From: Lepeophtheirus salmonis
Lineage: Eukaryota > Arthropoda > Copepoda > Siphonostomatoida > Caligidae
NCBI RefSeq assembly: GCF_016086655.4
Contig: NC_052135.2
Location: forward strand, 20,550,363-20,614,362
Direction of reading: 5' to 3'
Length of the DNA: 64,000 bases
Each line of letters begins with the position of its first letter. The first letter of the stretch is position 1. Both the position numbers and the translations under genes were made by a program. Positions 1-10,172 of the stretch are shown piece by piece. The notes under the pieces are model-generated. The model ran no database searches. It had not been told where the DNA came from and saw only the letters and a program-made list of their open reading frames with translations.

Positions 1-1049
1 GGGGCATAATCAATCTATTTATAAGAATTTATTCACAACATAAAACATCTATATTTATGAATACTGAAAAGCGCCCAGTAGCCATCTTTAGATAAATGTG
101 TTTTACAGAGGATTGTATAAATTGTAGGCACCTTGGTGTCTGTGATATTCTACAGATGCTAATAGGTTGACTATAGTATATCTCATTATTATTCCCCAAA
201 AATAATAATACTTCAGGTAGCTAATTTTAACAAGAATAAAAGTAATTATTTATTAATTCAAAAGTAACATCTGTACTCTTACTCACGTTTTCTCTGTGCT
301 CTCTACAAAATCCCTATCTCTACCATCGATCATCACTATTGATGATTTGATGAATAATTTATGAAGTACTTTTGTATTCTAGTTATAGTCAGATATTTTT
401 TATAAGAATAATAACTATTGACAATAACTTTAATCCATTTATTTTTCTTACTCACTGATTGTAACTACATATAGCTGTACGTTAAAGCCTTTATAAATCA
501 TATAACAAATCATTCGTGAACTTTTTTATTTGTTAGATAATTACATCATATTTTTGTCTGTGAAAGAACATAAAGCTCATTTACAATTATTATAATAAAA
601 TATTTTTTGATTTATTTGAACCTTAGGGGCTTAACCATAACTGCACAGACGTTTCTTCATTTTTTCATTCCTATTTTCAGAACTGTTATTTAACACTCTC
701 ATAAAATAGAGAATATTCCAAAAATTGCGGAAATATGACGTGGGAGACTAACTACTTATCAAATTCATGTTTTTTTGGTTGAGGTTTTTGGCAATCCGGT
801 TTACAACATATGTGTGATAGCAAGTTACATTTGAAATCAATTTGTATCCTCACTAACTTCTTATACATGTTTTTTGTCATCACCAAAAAAGGCATTTCCT
901 TCTTTGTCCTAAATTTTACTTATTTTAAAATTATGTGGCTTTAGACTAATGTGGATGTTTTTATCTTTGTTGAATCAATAGTTTTGGTTAATGGGATGGC
1001 TCTTCTGTGTTATTACTTACTATAAAATTTAATATATGAACAAGATTCC
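1..1049. other. No recognisable feature
   Basis: A+T-rich sequence with stops in all frames. No repeat shared with the rest of the window was seen. Confidence 0.5.
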
Positions 1050-1175
1050 CGCGTAATGACGTCAACATAGAATGATCGATACTACGTCATATAATATAGT
1101 GAGTGATAAACTTTAGAAAAGGAAAAGAGGGAGCGAGGGGCTTATAAAGAGCTTGATTGACAACCTCACTTCTTG
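1050..1175 (+). promoter_or_regulatory. Possible RNA polymerase II core promoter (CRE, TATA, Inr)
   Basis: A palindromic CRE-type site TGACGTCA lies at 1057-1064 and a half-site TACGTCA near 1083-1089. TATAAA follows at 1143-1148, and an initiator-like TCACTT at 1166-1171 would place the start A at 1168, about 25 bases after the TATA box begins. The stretch 1115-1145 is richer in G than its surroundings. No coding exon is seen downstream, so it could be a gene promoter, a retroelement promoter, or chance; the spacing is slightly short for a TATA/Inr pair. Confidence 0.3.
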
Positions 1176-1814
1176 ATCTGATTATTTATCTACCGGTTTT
1201 TCTTTTTTCTTTCCCCCCTTCATTATTGTAATTAAACTTATAAATTTTCTAATTCTTAAATTAACTTATTTGTATTTCTATAATTATTATTTGAACATTA
1301 TTTTCTGTATTGGATTACAAGCTTTTATGATTTTTGACTGGTGTGATATGTGTAAAAAAATAAATAGTTTTGGGTAATGTTCATATATATATATATATAT
1401 AAATATTGTGTTTGATGTATCTTTGTAGGTCTGAATCTTCTTTTCCGTTCAATTACAGTGCTTTTTCAGAAATTCAGGATCTATATTTATCTACATAAAA
1501 TGGTTATATTTAGTCTATCAAATATTAGCTATAAATAATTTATTAGATTTATTATTCTATCAAAAATATTTTTAATATAAAAGAGAATTTATAATAACCG
1601 GGTTAAAAAACAATTGTTGAACAAAAGTCATATGTTTTAAAAAATTTATGATACAAAATGATAATTATTTACTTACCTAAAGATTGAGGTCTATTAAAGA
1701 AAAGTAAAAAAAAATCTGTGTTAAAAATACCAATTTAAAGTTGAAAAAGAGTCAATTTGACCAGTAAAACGACAATAAGATAACTCTACCAATTTATTAA
1801 GGTGGTATTCATAA
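1176..1814. other. No recognisable gene; short AT microsatellite
   Basis: A pyrimidine-rich tract follows the possible promoter near 1195-1225. A short (AT)n run is at about 1383-1401. Nothing else was recognised. Confidence 0.45.
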
Positions 1815-1925
1815 ACCATCAAGGAACTCAGGGGAGAGGGCAATCCGGCTTAAAACTACGTCCATCCACGTTAAGGAGTGATGGGTGGGGTATCATCTTA
1901 AAACAACGTAGACTTGAATAATATC
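1815..1925 (+). repeat. R7 dispersed repeat, copy 1
   Basis: This GC-richer block is related to 16625-16775. Both end in a form of 'AGACTTGAATAA', and both carry a 'gtt(a)aggaggt(g)atggg/aggggt' type core about 50 bases earlier. The family was not identified and no terminal inverted repeats were found. Confidence 0.45.
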
Positions 1926-2793
1926 TTAATTAAAAAAATTAATTATTTCCTAAAATACTTCATTTAATTTATGTTTTTGTTTTTTTTTAAATTACAACAT
2001 AAGATATTTTTTTTCCTACAAAAAGCTTTGCAGCAAAAAAAAGTGCGATTAATTGTGGGTTCCAGACAATTTATTTTTTAAACAAATTGCAACTTTCAGG
2101 ATGTCTATAATATTGATATCTTGTTTCTATTTTTGCATTTATGATATTTACTAATGAATGTGTAACTTGTCAACATAAAAGCGGATTAGGAAAATAAAAA
2201 AAATTGTTTTTCCAGATATTTTTCTTGATCAGAAAGGTTAATTTACAAGCATATCATGCAACCTTTATACAAAGCAAAATATTACTTACCAGTATGATGC
2301 CATTATCGATAAGACTCTCTGCTTTTTATGATGCTCCTCATTTAAGGCTTCAAAAGTTACGGTTTTTTTAAAACTGAATTTTATTCACATGTCATAAAAT
2401 ATTTAAACCCCATGTCTTCGATACAACGAATAGAAAAAAATTGTAAGTATAATTTAAAGAACATAATTTATTCAATTATTCTTGCCTACTGATCGCTTTC
2501 CACTGAAACAATGCTGTCAGTTTTTATGTTAAAATGTCATATATCTACAAATATATCGGACTTTTGAATAAATTATCATAATAAAAATAAGTTTTAATTG
2601 GGTTGGCATAACCTATTGCTATATATTAAATAAAAACATATATACAAAAGAAAGGCTGTAAAAGCGATATACAGCTGAATCATACTCACTTCAAAATTGA
2701 ATCTGTAAACTCATGAGATTCCAATTAAAGAAGTCTTTCGTAAAATTGATGTTTATTTTACAAGACCCTTTTACTATGAACATTATACATATG
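1926..2793. other. No recognisable feature
   Basis: A+T-rich sequence, no shared repeat or plausible reading frame seen. Confidence 0.5.
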
Positions 2794-3373
2794 TTAGGGT
2801 GCCCCTCAAAAATCACTTTTTTATTTTGAATTATCTCACACTTCCATTTTGTTCCTTCGTTTCCTTTGCAAAATATTTTTAACTTTAATTATTTTATAAT
2901 GGTGTCCCTCGATAATTTGTGTTTTGCTCTAAATTGAAAAACTAGATGGAAAATAAATCGATATATTTAATTTTTTGTCATAAAATAAAGTTAATTAGGT
3001 ACAATAATAAATTTATCTGTAAGAATGAATAAGTTTTATGCCAATTCTTTTATTGCATTGGAAGTTTTTGCAGTTTCAATATTCTAATTTTATTTAAGGA
3101 TCAATAAGATTATGTAATATTTATTGTATTAGGAATGACTCCATCTACAAAACGAACTATTATTTCAAGCACTCCTCTTAATTCTTCTCAGTAGTGATAA
3201 AGTTTTAATTTGTGTTTAAGAATAAAAGTATGAGTAAATGTTGAGAAATTTACAATTTTAGTCAAAATTTTATTGAGCCACCCACCTTTGAATGTTGCTC
3301 AAATGTTACAATTTTTTGTACCAGAACATGTTTTTTTACACAATTTTTTAGTATACTATAAGAGGCATCCTAA
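2794..3373 (-). repeat. R2 repeat, about 580 bp
   Basis: The left end is TTAGGGTG and the right end is its degenerate inverse CATCCTAA. Inside, the order of segments (a 'ccattttgttcc' block, an 'aatggtgtccct' block, and a 'gaatgttgctcaaatg' block) is the reverse complement of the copies at 20794-21398 and 32273-32886. The short inverted ends and lack of coding capacity suggest a non-autonomous DNA transposon. The superfamily is not established. Confidence 0.6.
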
Positions 3374-3782
3374 TATAGATTTTTAGATCAGTGAAAGGGT
3401 TCGTTTTTCTTAATTAAAATTTAGAATTTATTCTGTTTATTTTTGTTGTTATTTTCCTATTTGAATGGTTTCCTTTTACATTTTTTAATTGATTTTTTTT
3501 TATGTTTTGTATATATGGTTGGTTGTACAGTATTTATAAATAAAAAGAGTCTCACTTTACGTAATTAAAAATAAATGAAAGCAACTGGCGAATTATTTTG
3601 TTCAGTTAAATGTATTTTCCTATTATTATTATATGATATCATAAGTAATAAAGAGAAAAATCATTTTAGTTATGATAAGAAAACTACCAAATCCAGAAAC
3701 AGTGTCTTCATTATCTTTATTATATTTCTCAACCCTTGCATAAAAAACAAACAAATAACGGCTTATAACTACTGGTAGTTAA
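3374..3782. other. No recognisable feature
   Basis: A 67-codon open frame at 3575-3778 is rich in Ile, Lys, Phe and Asn, as expected by chance in this base composition, and has no recognisable motif. Confidence 0.5.
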
Positions 3783-4172
3783 TAGTGCTAAAACTCCGTA
3801 TAAGACGGTCTGGTCATAAGTGATTATTTCTAGACAGATTCGGACGGATATGTCAGTCAAGAGTACGATCTTAGACCTAAAATAGAAGTTTAATTGTTTT
3901 CAAAACCTGGACTTATTTTTTTTTTTTTTTTTTTTTTTTGATCTCTAACCTGATTTATGAGTTTTACAGAATATGATTTATCGTCATATGACGTTATTGT
4001 ATGTTGATATTCACTATTTTAAACACACTTAACTTATTAATCTGTAGAATTGGTCTAATGCGAATTCTAAATGAGACCAATCCCTGACCAAATTTCGTTA
4101 AGGACCAATTTAGTTTAGTTCACTCAAAATTATAATGGTCTGAGACTGTTCTAGGATTTTGTTCACACCTTA
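3783..4172 (+). repeat. R1 hAT-like MITE, diverged copy
   Basis: It starts with a degenerate TAGTGCTAAAACTC, matching the R1 end. The internal landmarks follow in order: 'tctggtcataagtgat', 'ttcaaaacctgga', 'cctgatttatgag', 'tttaaacacac', 'ggtctgagactg', and a degraded right end. A run of 24 T lies at 3916-3939 inside it. No target duplication survives. Confidence 0.6.
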
Positions 4173-4189
4173 CCAAGAGCTTATTCAAA

Positions 4190-4275
4190 CTTACCCAATC
4201 TACGTTCTGAACAATAATGTAAGGGGAAAAAGCAAAAAAAAAAAAATCGACAGTTGACAACAAAAACAATGTGAA
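4190..4275 (+). repeat. R9 short repeat, directly after R1
   Basis: The block holds 'acgttctgaacaataatgta', an A-rich tract, and 'tcgacagttgacaa'. The same arrangement recurs, diverged, at 62420-62560 and inverted at 34820-34960. Its nature is unknown. Confidence 0.4.
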
Positions 4276-4427
4276 TTTTTGCGTTAATGAGGGAACATTG
4301 TGATGAACTCAGCAAAATTTATTACGATTAGTCAAAAGAAAAGTGTTAGAGTACTCATGTTTGATGAGCAAAGCTGTTTAAAATTTACTACTAAGTCAGC
4401 TGTAACTAGTGTTATTATATTTATATA

Positions 4428-5137
4428 CAGGGTTCGGAAGCAAAACCTGGACTTTTAATAAATGCTAATTATGTAATTTAAAAAGAGAGGTTTTGTGATG
4501 GTTTCCCTGCATATTCCGAATCTCATGTCTTCTCTGCATAAGTAAACAATTTTAGACATTTCTCAAATCTTTCATCATGAGTGAGCAAGAAGAAAATAGG
4601 CATAGGATCTCAAACCTTCTGAAAATCGGCCAGGAGGCTTACTACAATATGCTGAAGTTCACCATACTGCCATGGCTCAAGGGTACCTACCCAGAGAGGA
4701 ACTATGTGTGGACCAAAGACGGTGCACCCTCACACACATCAGCCAAATGTCAGAAGTTATGTGCCGACAAAATAGCTGATTTTTGGCCCAAGGACATGTG
4801 GCCGTCATCTTTGCCGGAGTTCAACACGTTGGACTTTGCTGTGTGAGGCACTTTGGAGAGGGAGACTAACCGGACATCTCGTCCGAAATTGGACTTCCTG
4901 AAGGCTGCCATTGTGAAGGAGTGGAACAACTTGTACGAAAAGTTAATCATCAACACCTCCAAGCTTTCAGCCGACGTATGGAGGTTGTGATTGCTGCTGA
5001 GGGCGGCTATATTGAGTTCACAAAGGTCGTGTCTCAAAGTTTTGATAAAAAAATTCAAAACTATTTATTAAAAAATTAAAATTATTGATATTTTTCTACA
5101 ATCAGTCATTCAGTCCACGTTTTGCTTCCGAGCCCTG
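4428..5137 (+). mobile_element. Internally deleted Tc1/mariner element (DD37D type)
   Basis: The terminal inverted repeats start CAGGGTTCGGAAGCAAAACC on the left and CAGGGCTCGGAAGCAAAACG (read inward) on the right. They agree at about 24 of 26 positions and are flanked by TA duplications at 4426-4427 and 5138-5139. The element is 710 bp, about half the usual 1.2-1.4 kb of a mariner. It holds the start of a transposase joined to its C-terminal half, so most of the DNA-binding domain and the first catalytic Asp are gone. It cannot move itself but could once have been mobilised in trans. Confidence 0.88.
4577..5080 (+). pseudogene. Mariner transposase remnant, N-terminus fused to C-terminal catalytic half
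   Basis: The frame begins at ATG 4577 with MSEQEENRHRISNLLKIGQ, which reads like a genuine transposase start. It then jumps to the region of the second catalytic Asp, seen as WTKDGAPSHTS. The third Asp lies in WPSSLPEFNTLDF, 37 residues after the second, a DD37D spacing. A TGA at 4844-4846 replaces the Trp codon usual after this motif. The frame then stays open (GTLERETNR, FLKAAIVKEWNNL) until a one-base frameshift near 4955-4965, after which the usual C-terminal block reads RRMEVVIAAEGGYIE in another frame and ends near 5080. The 'SPDLNP' box is altered to LPEFNT. The internal deletion, stop and frameshift make it inactive. Confidence 0.85.
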
Positions 5138-5234
5138 TACATATATATAAATTGTACATAAATTTATTTACAAAATTAATGAAAAAACTTCATAAATCAA
5201 AAGAAATTCCTAACTATATTATCAAGTATTATTA

Positions 5235-5725
5235 ATATCAGATCTTTTAAAACTCCCAATAGTTTTTAATATTTGGAGCGTCAACATAAAACAATCTTGA
5301 ACAAAAATAAAGATAAGAAGAAAATACCAATTCACTCTTGTACTTCATATATTCATACAGCCCTATATTTCAGCTATATATTTGACTAAATTTTAGGCTG
5401 GGTATTCAAATTAGTGGTGTAAGTTAAGATTCTTAAAAACTTTACCTTTACTTTTTGAATTTAATCTTTCTTTTGTTTAAAAGACTTCAATTGGCCCCAG
5501 TATGGCCCTTTGAAATAAAATATATCTTTTCTCATTCTTTTATTGTGAAAATCATTTTTGGTTAATTTGAGTACAAATTGCAGCCCTTTTAAAGGGATAT
5601 TAAGAAGGAATTCTCTTTCATAAATTGACGATAATTTGTCGAATAATACCAAAGTAATCTAGTCTAAATTTTGAGAAAAAATATTCAAGCTTGCTTTTGT
5701 GTTAATGGGTTACATATGTGAAACA
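5235..5725 (+). repeat. R3 repeat, copy 1
   Basis: It contains in order 'gcgtcaacataaaacaatct', 'tgaacaaaaat', 'atttgactaaattttaggct', 'tatggccctttgaaataaaat', 'gacgataatttgtcgaa' and 'aattttgagaaaaaatattc'. The same order is found at 46560-47030 and 54900-55345, and reversed at 8120-8640. Clear inverted ends or coding capacity were not found, so it may be a SINE-like or MITE-like element. A 63-codon frame on the minus strand here is a by-product. Confidence 0.6.
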
Positions 5726-6194
5726 TCAATAGCACTCTCGATCCGTTCAAGTAGATCTTGTATCTAATTACGTCAAATAAATTTATAAATTGTTTTATGA
5801 ATTAGGATATTATTCAGTATTTAGGAAAGTTCCTTGCAAACTAGAATTGTAAATTGCATACCTATATAGCTCGATTACTTGCAATTATTAAAAAAAAAAA
5901 CACGAAAAATATCTCGTTCTTGTCGTGTATACTGGGTTCTTGAAAAATAGCCCAAGTAGTTACAATTAATACATTTAAAAAAGTGCCTCATAAACAATTA
6001 TATATATAGTACCAGTATTTCTCAATATCGCCCAGATACAAAATGGGCGATTAATTAAATAATTAAGTCTTAAAACAAGGTAAATATGAAATAAAAATAT
6101 TTTTTGCTAGACAAATATACTGAATATGTATTATATAAGAATGTACGTTTGTTACATAAAACAAAGTAGGTAATATAAAAATAAGCTCCTTTTA
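5726..6194. other. No recognisable feature
   Basis: A+T-rich sequence without a repeat shared elsewhere in the window. Confidence 0.45.
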
Positions 6195-6199
6195 AAAAT

Positions 6200-6560
6200 T
6201 TACACTCACTTCAAAACTAAGCTTCAACTGGGAGGAATAAAGGGAGGAGTACTATGTTTATCATAATCTAACTTGGGAGTATTTTCAAATATCCTCTTCC
6301 GCCAACTTAGATACCCTCCCAACTTTAAGGGCTTTTGTACAAACCTTTAGATATTATTCTTGAGATGACCGTCATAACAGGTCTGTAATACTTTTCCCTT
6401 GTTGGTGTGAAGTCCTGAACCAACTCGAATATCTTCCAATTGGATACCGTTCCCCTTAATGGATTATGGAGCTTTGGGTTGTTCTTTTCACCAACTTATT
6501 TCCTTTCTCATCTTCAAGGAAATGAGCAGCCTTTTTTTGCAGTTTTCTATAAATATGACG
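6200..6560 (-). pseudogene. Decayed copy of an FKBP-type prolyl isomerase gene (FKBP46/FKBP39-like)
   Basis: Read on the minus strand, three frames together give an FKBP domain. GIQLEDIRVGSG matches the domain start (typically 'G..v.D...G.G'). Then come HLKNN, a TAA stop, KPLKLGG, WRKRIF (a shifted form of the conserved 'KVGGKR' block) and PKLDYDKHSTPPFIPPS, matching 'PP.laYG..g.PP.IPPnS'. The segment with 'viKGWDvG..GM' is deleted. The stretch before the domain (6465-6545) encodes a Lys-rich linker (RKLQKKAAHFLEDEKGNK), as in nucleolar FKBPs that carry a charged linker before a C-terminal PPIase domain. The stops, deletion and at least two single-base indels mean no active enzyme. No intron is seen in the aligned part, so a processed pseudogene is possible, but no poly(A) tail or target duplication was found. 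A 79-codon plus-strand frame at 6459-6698 overlaps it and is judged chance. Confidence 0.72.
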
Positions 6561-6569
6561 ACAAACCAA

Positions 6570-6610
6570 ATAGTCCTGAAAAAAGTTTTCACTGAGCTAC
6601 CAATTATTTT
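6570..6610 (-). repeat. Possible truncated SINE head (R6-like)
   Basis: Read on the minus strand, GGTAGCTCAGTGAAAAC near 6585-6601 resembles a tRNA A-box and the heads at 20385-20470 and 53838-53920. No B-box follows, so this is only a weak candidate. Confidence 0.2.
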
Positions 6611-6704
6611 ATTCAAAGTAATCGTCTTTTCAGTTGTTTCGGTTATGAACAAAGAAGTTCCAAATAACTATCTTGGGAGCAGAAGTATTTATATCTAATG
6701 TGCA

Positions 6705-7083
6705 ATTCAGTTACTTCCGATGTTATTGGTGATAATTTGGTCAATAGCGAGCCGGATCATCCATGTGTGCCCCACTTGAGTAAGTTCATACCTAGATTAT
6801 ATGTAGCAACATTGACATTAAGTTATATCTAAAAAGATTTTTGTCATTATCAGATTACATTCAGACGCAACTCACTGCCGAATAAACGCATTCCAGTCCC
6901 TCTATACAAAATACAGTTGAATCAGCTTCTTCTTGTTATGCATGCAGATGAGGACGTGAATTTAAGAAATCAAGCTGTTCCAATTATTATAAAAACTCGA
7001 AAGAAGAATCGGACGAGAGAAGAATTTGTTGATAGGACTGATGACAAAGAAGTAGATTCTGTTATGAAAAGCCTCCTTTAAAC
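6705..7083 (+). CDS. Candidate 3' terminal exon(s) of an unidentified gene
   Basis: An open frame runs to a TAA at 7081-7083 and reads NSLPNKRIPVPLYK, LNQLLLVMHADEDVNLRNQA, TRKKNRTREEFVDRTDDKEV and finally MKSLL. Its composition (Asp, Glu, Arg, Leu, few Phe/Ile runs) is unlike the chance frames around it. An acceptor-like 'tttgtcattatcag' precedes it, and AATAAA follows the stop by only a few bases (about 7089-7094). Upstream, 6705-6784 is open in another frame (SDVIGDNLVNSEPDHPCVPH) and ends at a donor-like GTAAGT. A phase-matched join to the AG near 6895 would keep the frame, but other joins would not. I do not recognise the protein. It may be a real terminal exon, a pseudogene, or chance. 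Confidence 0.35.
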
Positions 7084-7240
7084 GCTATAATAAAGTTGTT
7101 AATTCCATAATTAAAACTGCAAGCGCTAAATTATGATTCTGTGATTGACAGCTCTAATGAACTTTACACTCACCTCCTTACAATGGTTCTGTATGAAAAT
7201 CCCATTGTTGTCACCAAAGTGGTAAAATTACACTTAGGCC

Positions 7241-7299
7241 GACACTTTTTAGTCATAAAAACAAAGCCTAAAGATTGTAGATTCTTACTAAAAAGTGTC
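7241..7299. repeat. Small perfect hairpin
   Basis: GACACTTTTTAGT at 7241-7253 is matched by its exact reverse complement ACTAAAAAGTGTC at 7287-7299, with a 33-base loop. No related copy was noticed in the window. It could be a tiny MITE or simply a hairpin. Confidence 0.45.
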
Positions 7300-7959
7300 T
7301 GCATTTTCACTGCTCCCTATTCCTCTATATGTAACAGTTAGGACTACATCTTCTGGAATCATGGCAATGTAATTAGTGCTCGTTCCGTTGTAATTCAGTT
7401 ATTTCAATACAACTTTTATGTTTGTTGACATAAAATAATTATAATTAGTGCAAAATATTTAAGCTCTAGAGTTAACAAAACATCTGCAAGTGGTTTATGA
7501 TTAGAACTTAAAGAATCAAGCATACGGTACATAGATCGACATAGATTTATTATTACACAAACGAAACAATAAGGAGAATTAATGCCTAGCAGGTGAGGAA
7601 GACAGCATTTGGGAATCTCATTTAAAGTCGTATAGGAACTAAAATTAGCACATTAATTGCTTAGTTAATTTACCATTCTATCAACTATTTTTTTTAATAA
7701 ATGCACATACCTTTTATCTGCCCATGTATTAAGTACCTATTTCCAATTTTTTTTCTTCCATTTTGCTCTTTGTTAACAAATTATAACTTCATTTTATTAT
7801 TTCAAGAAGTACTTTGATCTTTTAATAAAGTCAAATATTAGTATATATAAGAGTAGTATTCATTCCAATTTTGAGAAGAATATAATTAATATTTCTTATT
7901 TAAAAAAATATATATACACTTTTTCAAAGTTTTAATGAAACTTACGAAAGTTATTTTTT
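7300..7959. other. No recognisable feature
   Basis: No repeat or gene recognised. The 66-codon frame at 7141-7341 starts with GTG, spans the hairpin and has no motif. Confidence 0.45.
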
Positions 7960-9000
7960 AGTTTTACACTTTGTATTTTACTCAATTGTAAAAGTTATTG
8001 GTTTATTCTTTTAAATAATCATTCTGGTAAAAAAATTATTTACTGATGAATAAATTGTTTATCATCATTTTCAGCTATTGGTGTTACATCTACATTCTAA
8101 ACACACTTTTCTTTGTATCAATTTGTAACAAATTTGAGTTTATTTAAATATGTCACTGTCAACACAAAAATAAGCTAGAATCAATTTTCTCTAAACTACA
8201 TCTTGATTACAGTTATATTATTTACTTGTATTATCGTCAAATTCTATCAACAAACTAATCTTATAACCCTTTTGGAAGCGCTGCAAATTGTACATCAGGT
8301 ATTTAAAATTGATAGTTAAGATAAAAAAATTAGAAATTGACAGATTTAAATTGAATGACCATATTGGGGACAAATTAAGTCTCTTAAATCAAATAAAGGT
8401 TTCTTAGTTATAACTAAAATTTTTGGGTATCTTAACTAATCCAACAATTACAAAGCCCATTATTGACTCAAACATGTTTATAAAATATTGGGCTGTATGT
8501 ATATGTGAAGTAAAAAAGTTTAGAGGGGCTTTCTCCATCACTCGATTTTTGTTCAAGATAGTTTTTATGTTGACTCACCAAAAATATAAATATATTGCTC
8601 AAAAAACTACTTCTTTTTTTTTTAAAGGTCAAAGTATTTTCATTTTATAAATAATAAAGAAAAACAATGACAGTTGAAACAGACCCTCATTCTCAAACAA
8701 AAAAGTTGTAAAATATAATCCAGACTAGGGTAAAAAAATTAATGAACATTATTGGTGATATTGGATAAAAACTGATTTTGAGAGGCAAAAGTGTTTTTTT
8801 AATGAGCAATATTTTTGTAATAATTATGCCAGTTTTTCATTGATTTATCTGCAGTTTATATCATTTCAATTACCGATTTTTTTTTTCAATGAGTAATCAT
8901 AATTATATCAAAATCCCAAACTCACTTTTAGGGGATACATTTGAGATATTGTAACGCCTAGTACAAAAATTAGTTGCAATAAGTGTTGCCAACTTTTCCT
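7960..9000 (+). repeat. R11 diverged duplication, interrupted copy
   Basis: The parts 7960-8118 and 8640-9000 align in order with the continuous stretch 39320-39930. The landmarks are 'ttttactcaattgt', an exact GGTGTTACATCTAC (8080-8093), 'aataaagaaaaac', 'gacagttg', 'aaaactgatt' and 'gtaataatt'. The R3 copy at 8120-8640 sits between them and is absent from the other copy, so the second locus acts as an empty site. Confidence 0.6.
8120..8640 (-). repeat. R3 repeat inserted in R11
   Basis: The copy is inverted relative to 5235-5725. It reads 'attatcgtcaaattctatca', then 'aacccttttggaagcgc', 'ctaaaatttttgggtatctt', 'tcgatttttgttcaaga' and 'tttttatgttgactca'. A 75-codon frame inside (8423-8650, TTG start) is chance. 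Confidence 0.6.
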
Positions 9001-10172
9001 CATATTGTTTAATTCTTCATAATTATTTTATATGCTTATGTGTCATTGAAAGCTTTTTTATTAAAGGGGGTAGGGCCTGAAGACGGTTATAAAGGGGAAT
9101 TTATCGGATCTATAGCACTGTTTAGTGATTTATAATATAAATCAAATTATAGCTAAATATCATGGGGTCAGAACCAAAATATCGTAAGTAACAAATTTGT
9201 TTATCAGAAAAAATGTTTATGAAGTTTTGATTGCACTTAATGAATAGATATTTTTCTTATCAAGTCTAGTTTGAAGTGACCTGAGACCCACCAAAGGAAT
9301 ATTTAAATAGATTGTTTCTATATTCTGTAATGTAAACTACAATGGGGCATTTCACCTGCTACAAAATATTGGTCCCAAAATTCAATAGGGATTTGTTTTA
9401 AGTTATGATTATTATAAACTGGCTTCAATTTTAAGCAGTTATAATGAGTGTTTACATGACTGTTGAAGACAAACATTGATGAATTACACTAGTAAAAGAT
9501 TGTGAATATATTGAAGGTTTGTAGTTTAAGATACATTTGAAAGATATACACGTAGATTATGTGTATACAGGAGTTCTCTAATCTCAAATAGCTAGAGATA
9601 AATAGAACAGGTAACTTATCACTTTATTTGGACTCTAGATTTTCAATCAATGATAGGTGATGTTTCTTCTTGTCAAAATCTATTCCAAGAAGTTTCCCTC
9701 CAAAAATAAGTAGAATTTTTATTTGAGATAGTAAATTAAGTAAAACGCATAAACTTCAGAGATGAATTGTCTTAAGTCCCACTAACAATGTAATTTTCTT
9801 TGGTGGAAAACAATGCGTAAGAGGATTTATACCAATTAATTTCTAATATTATAAATTTGCTCAAAGTTGAATAGTATACATTTTTTCAATAAATTAATTA
9901 TTTTGATCTTACCACTTACGACATTTTGATAAAACCCCTATAAAATATTATAATACGTTATATTGAAAATTTTGTTCTTCAAAAATAAGATTTTGTCCTT
10001 TTTTTGTTGATTTCTTATAGTTAAACTCGAATTGGGTTACAGGGATTGTTACAAAAGCATTTAACTAGTCGCATTCAAATGCAATTTGTAGAATATACGT
10101 ACTAAAGATCGAAAAAGACCCTTATTTCAAGATAAGAAACTCCCATTTTCCCATAAATAACAACGTGCATAT
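9001..10172. other. No recognisable feature
   Basis: A+T-rich, frames closed, no shared repeat found. Confidence 0.45.

Noticed and set aside
1050..1420. Solo LTR of a retrotransposon
   Set aside because: TATA and an AATAAA-type site occur, but no matching second LTR, TG...CA ends or target duplication could be found.
4750..5058. 102-codon minus-strand frame in the first mariner
   Set aside because: Antisense to the transposase remnant; no motif of its own.
6459..6698. 79-codon plus-strand frame
   Set aside because: TTG start, overlaps the FKBP pseudogene on the other strand and reads as hydrophobic low-complexity sequence.
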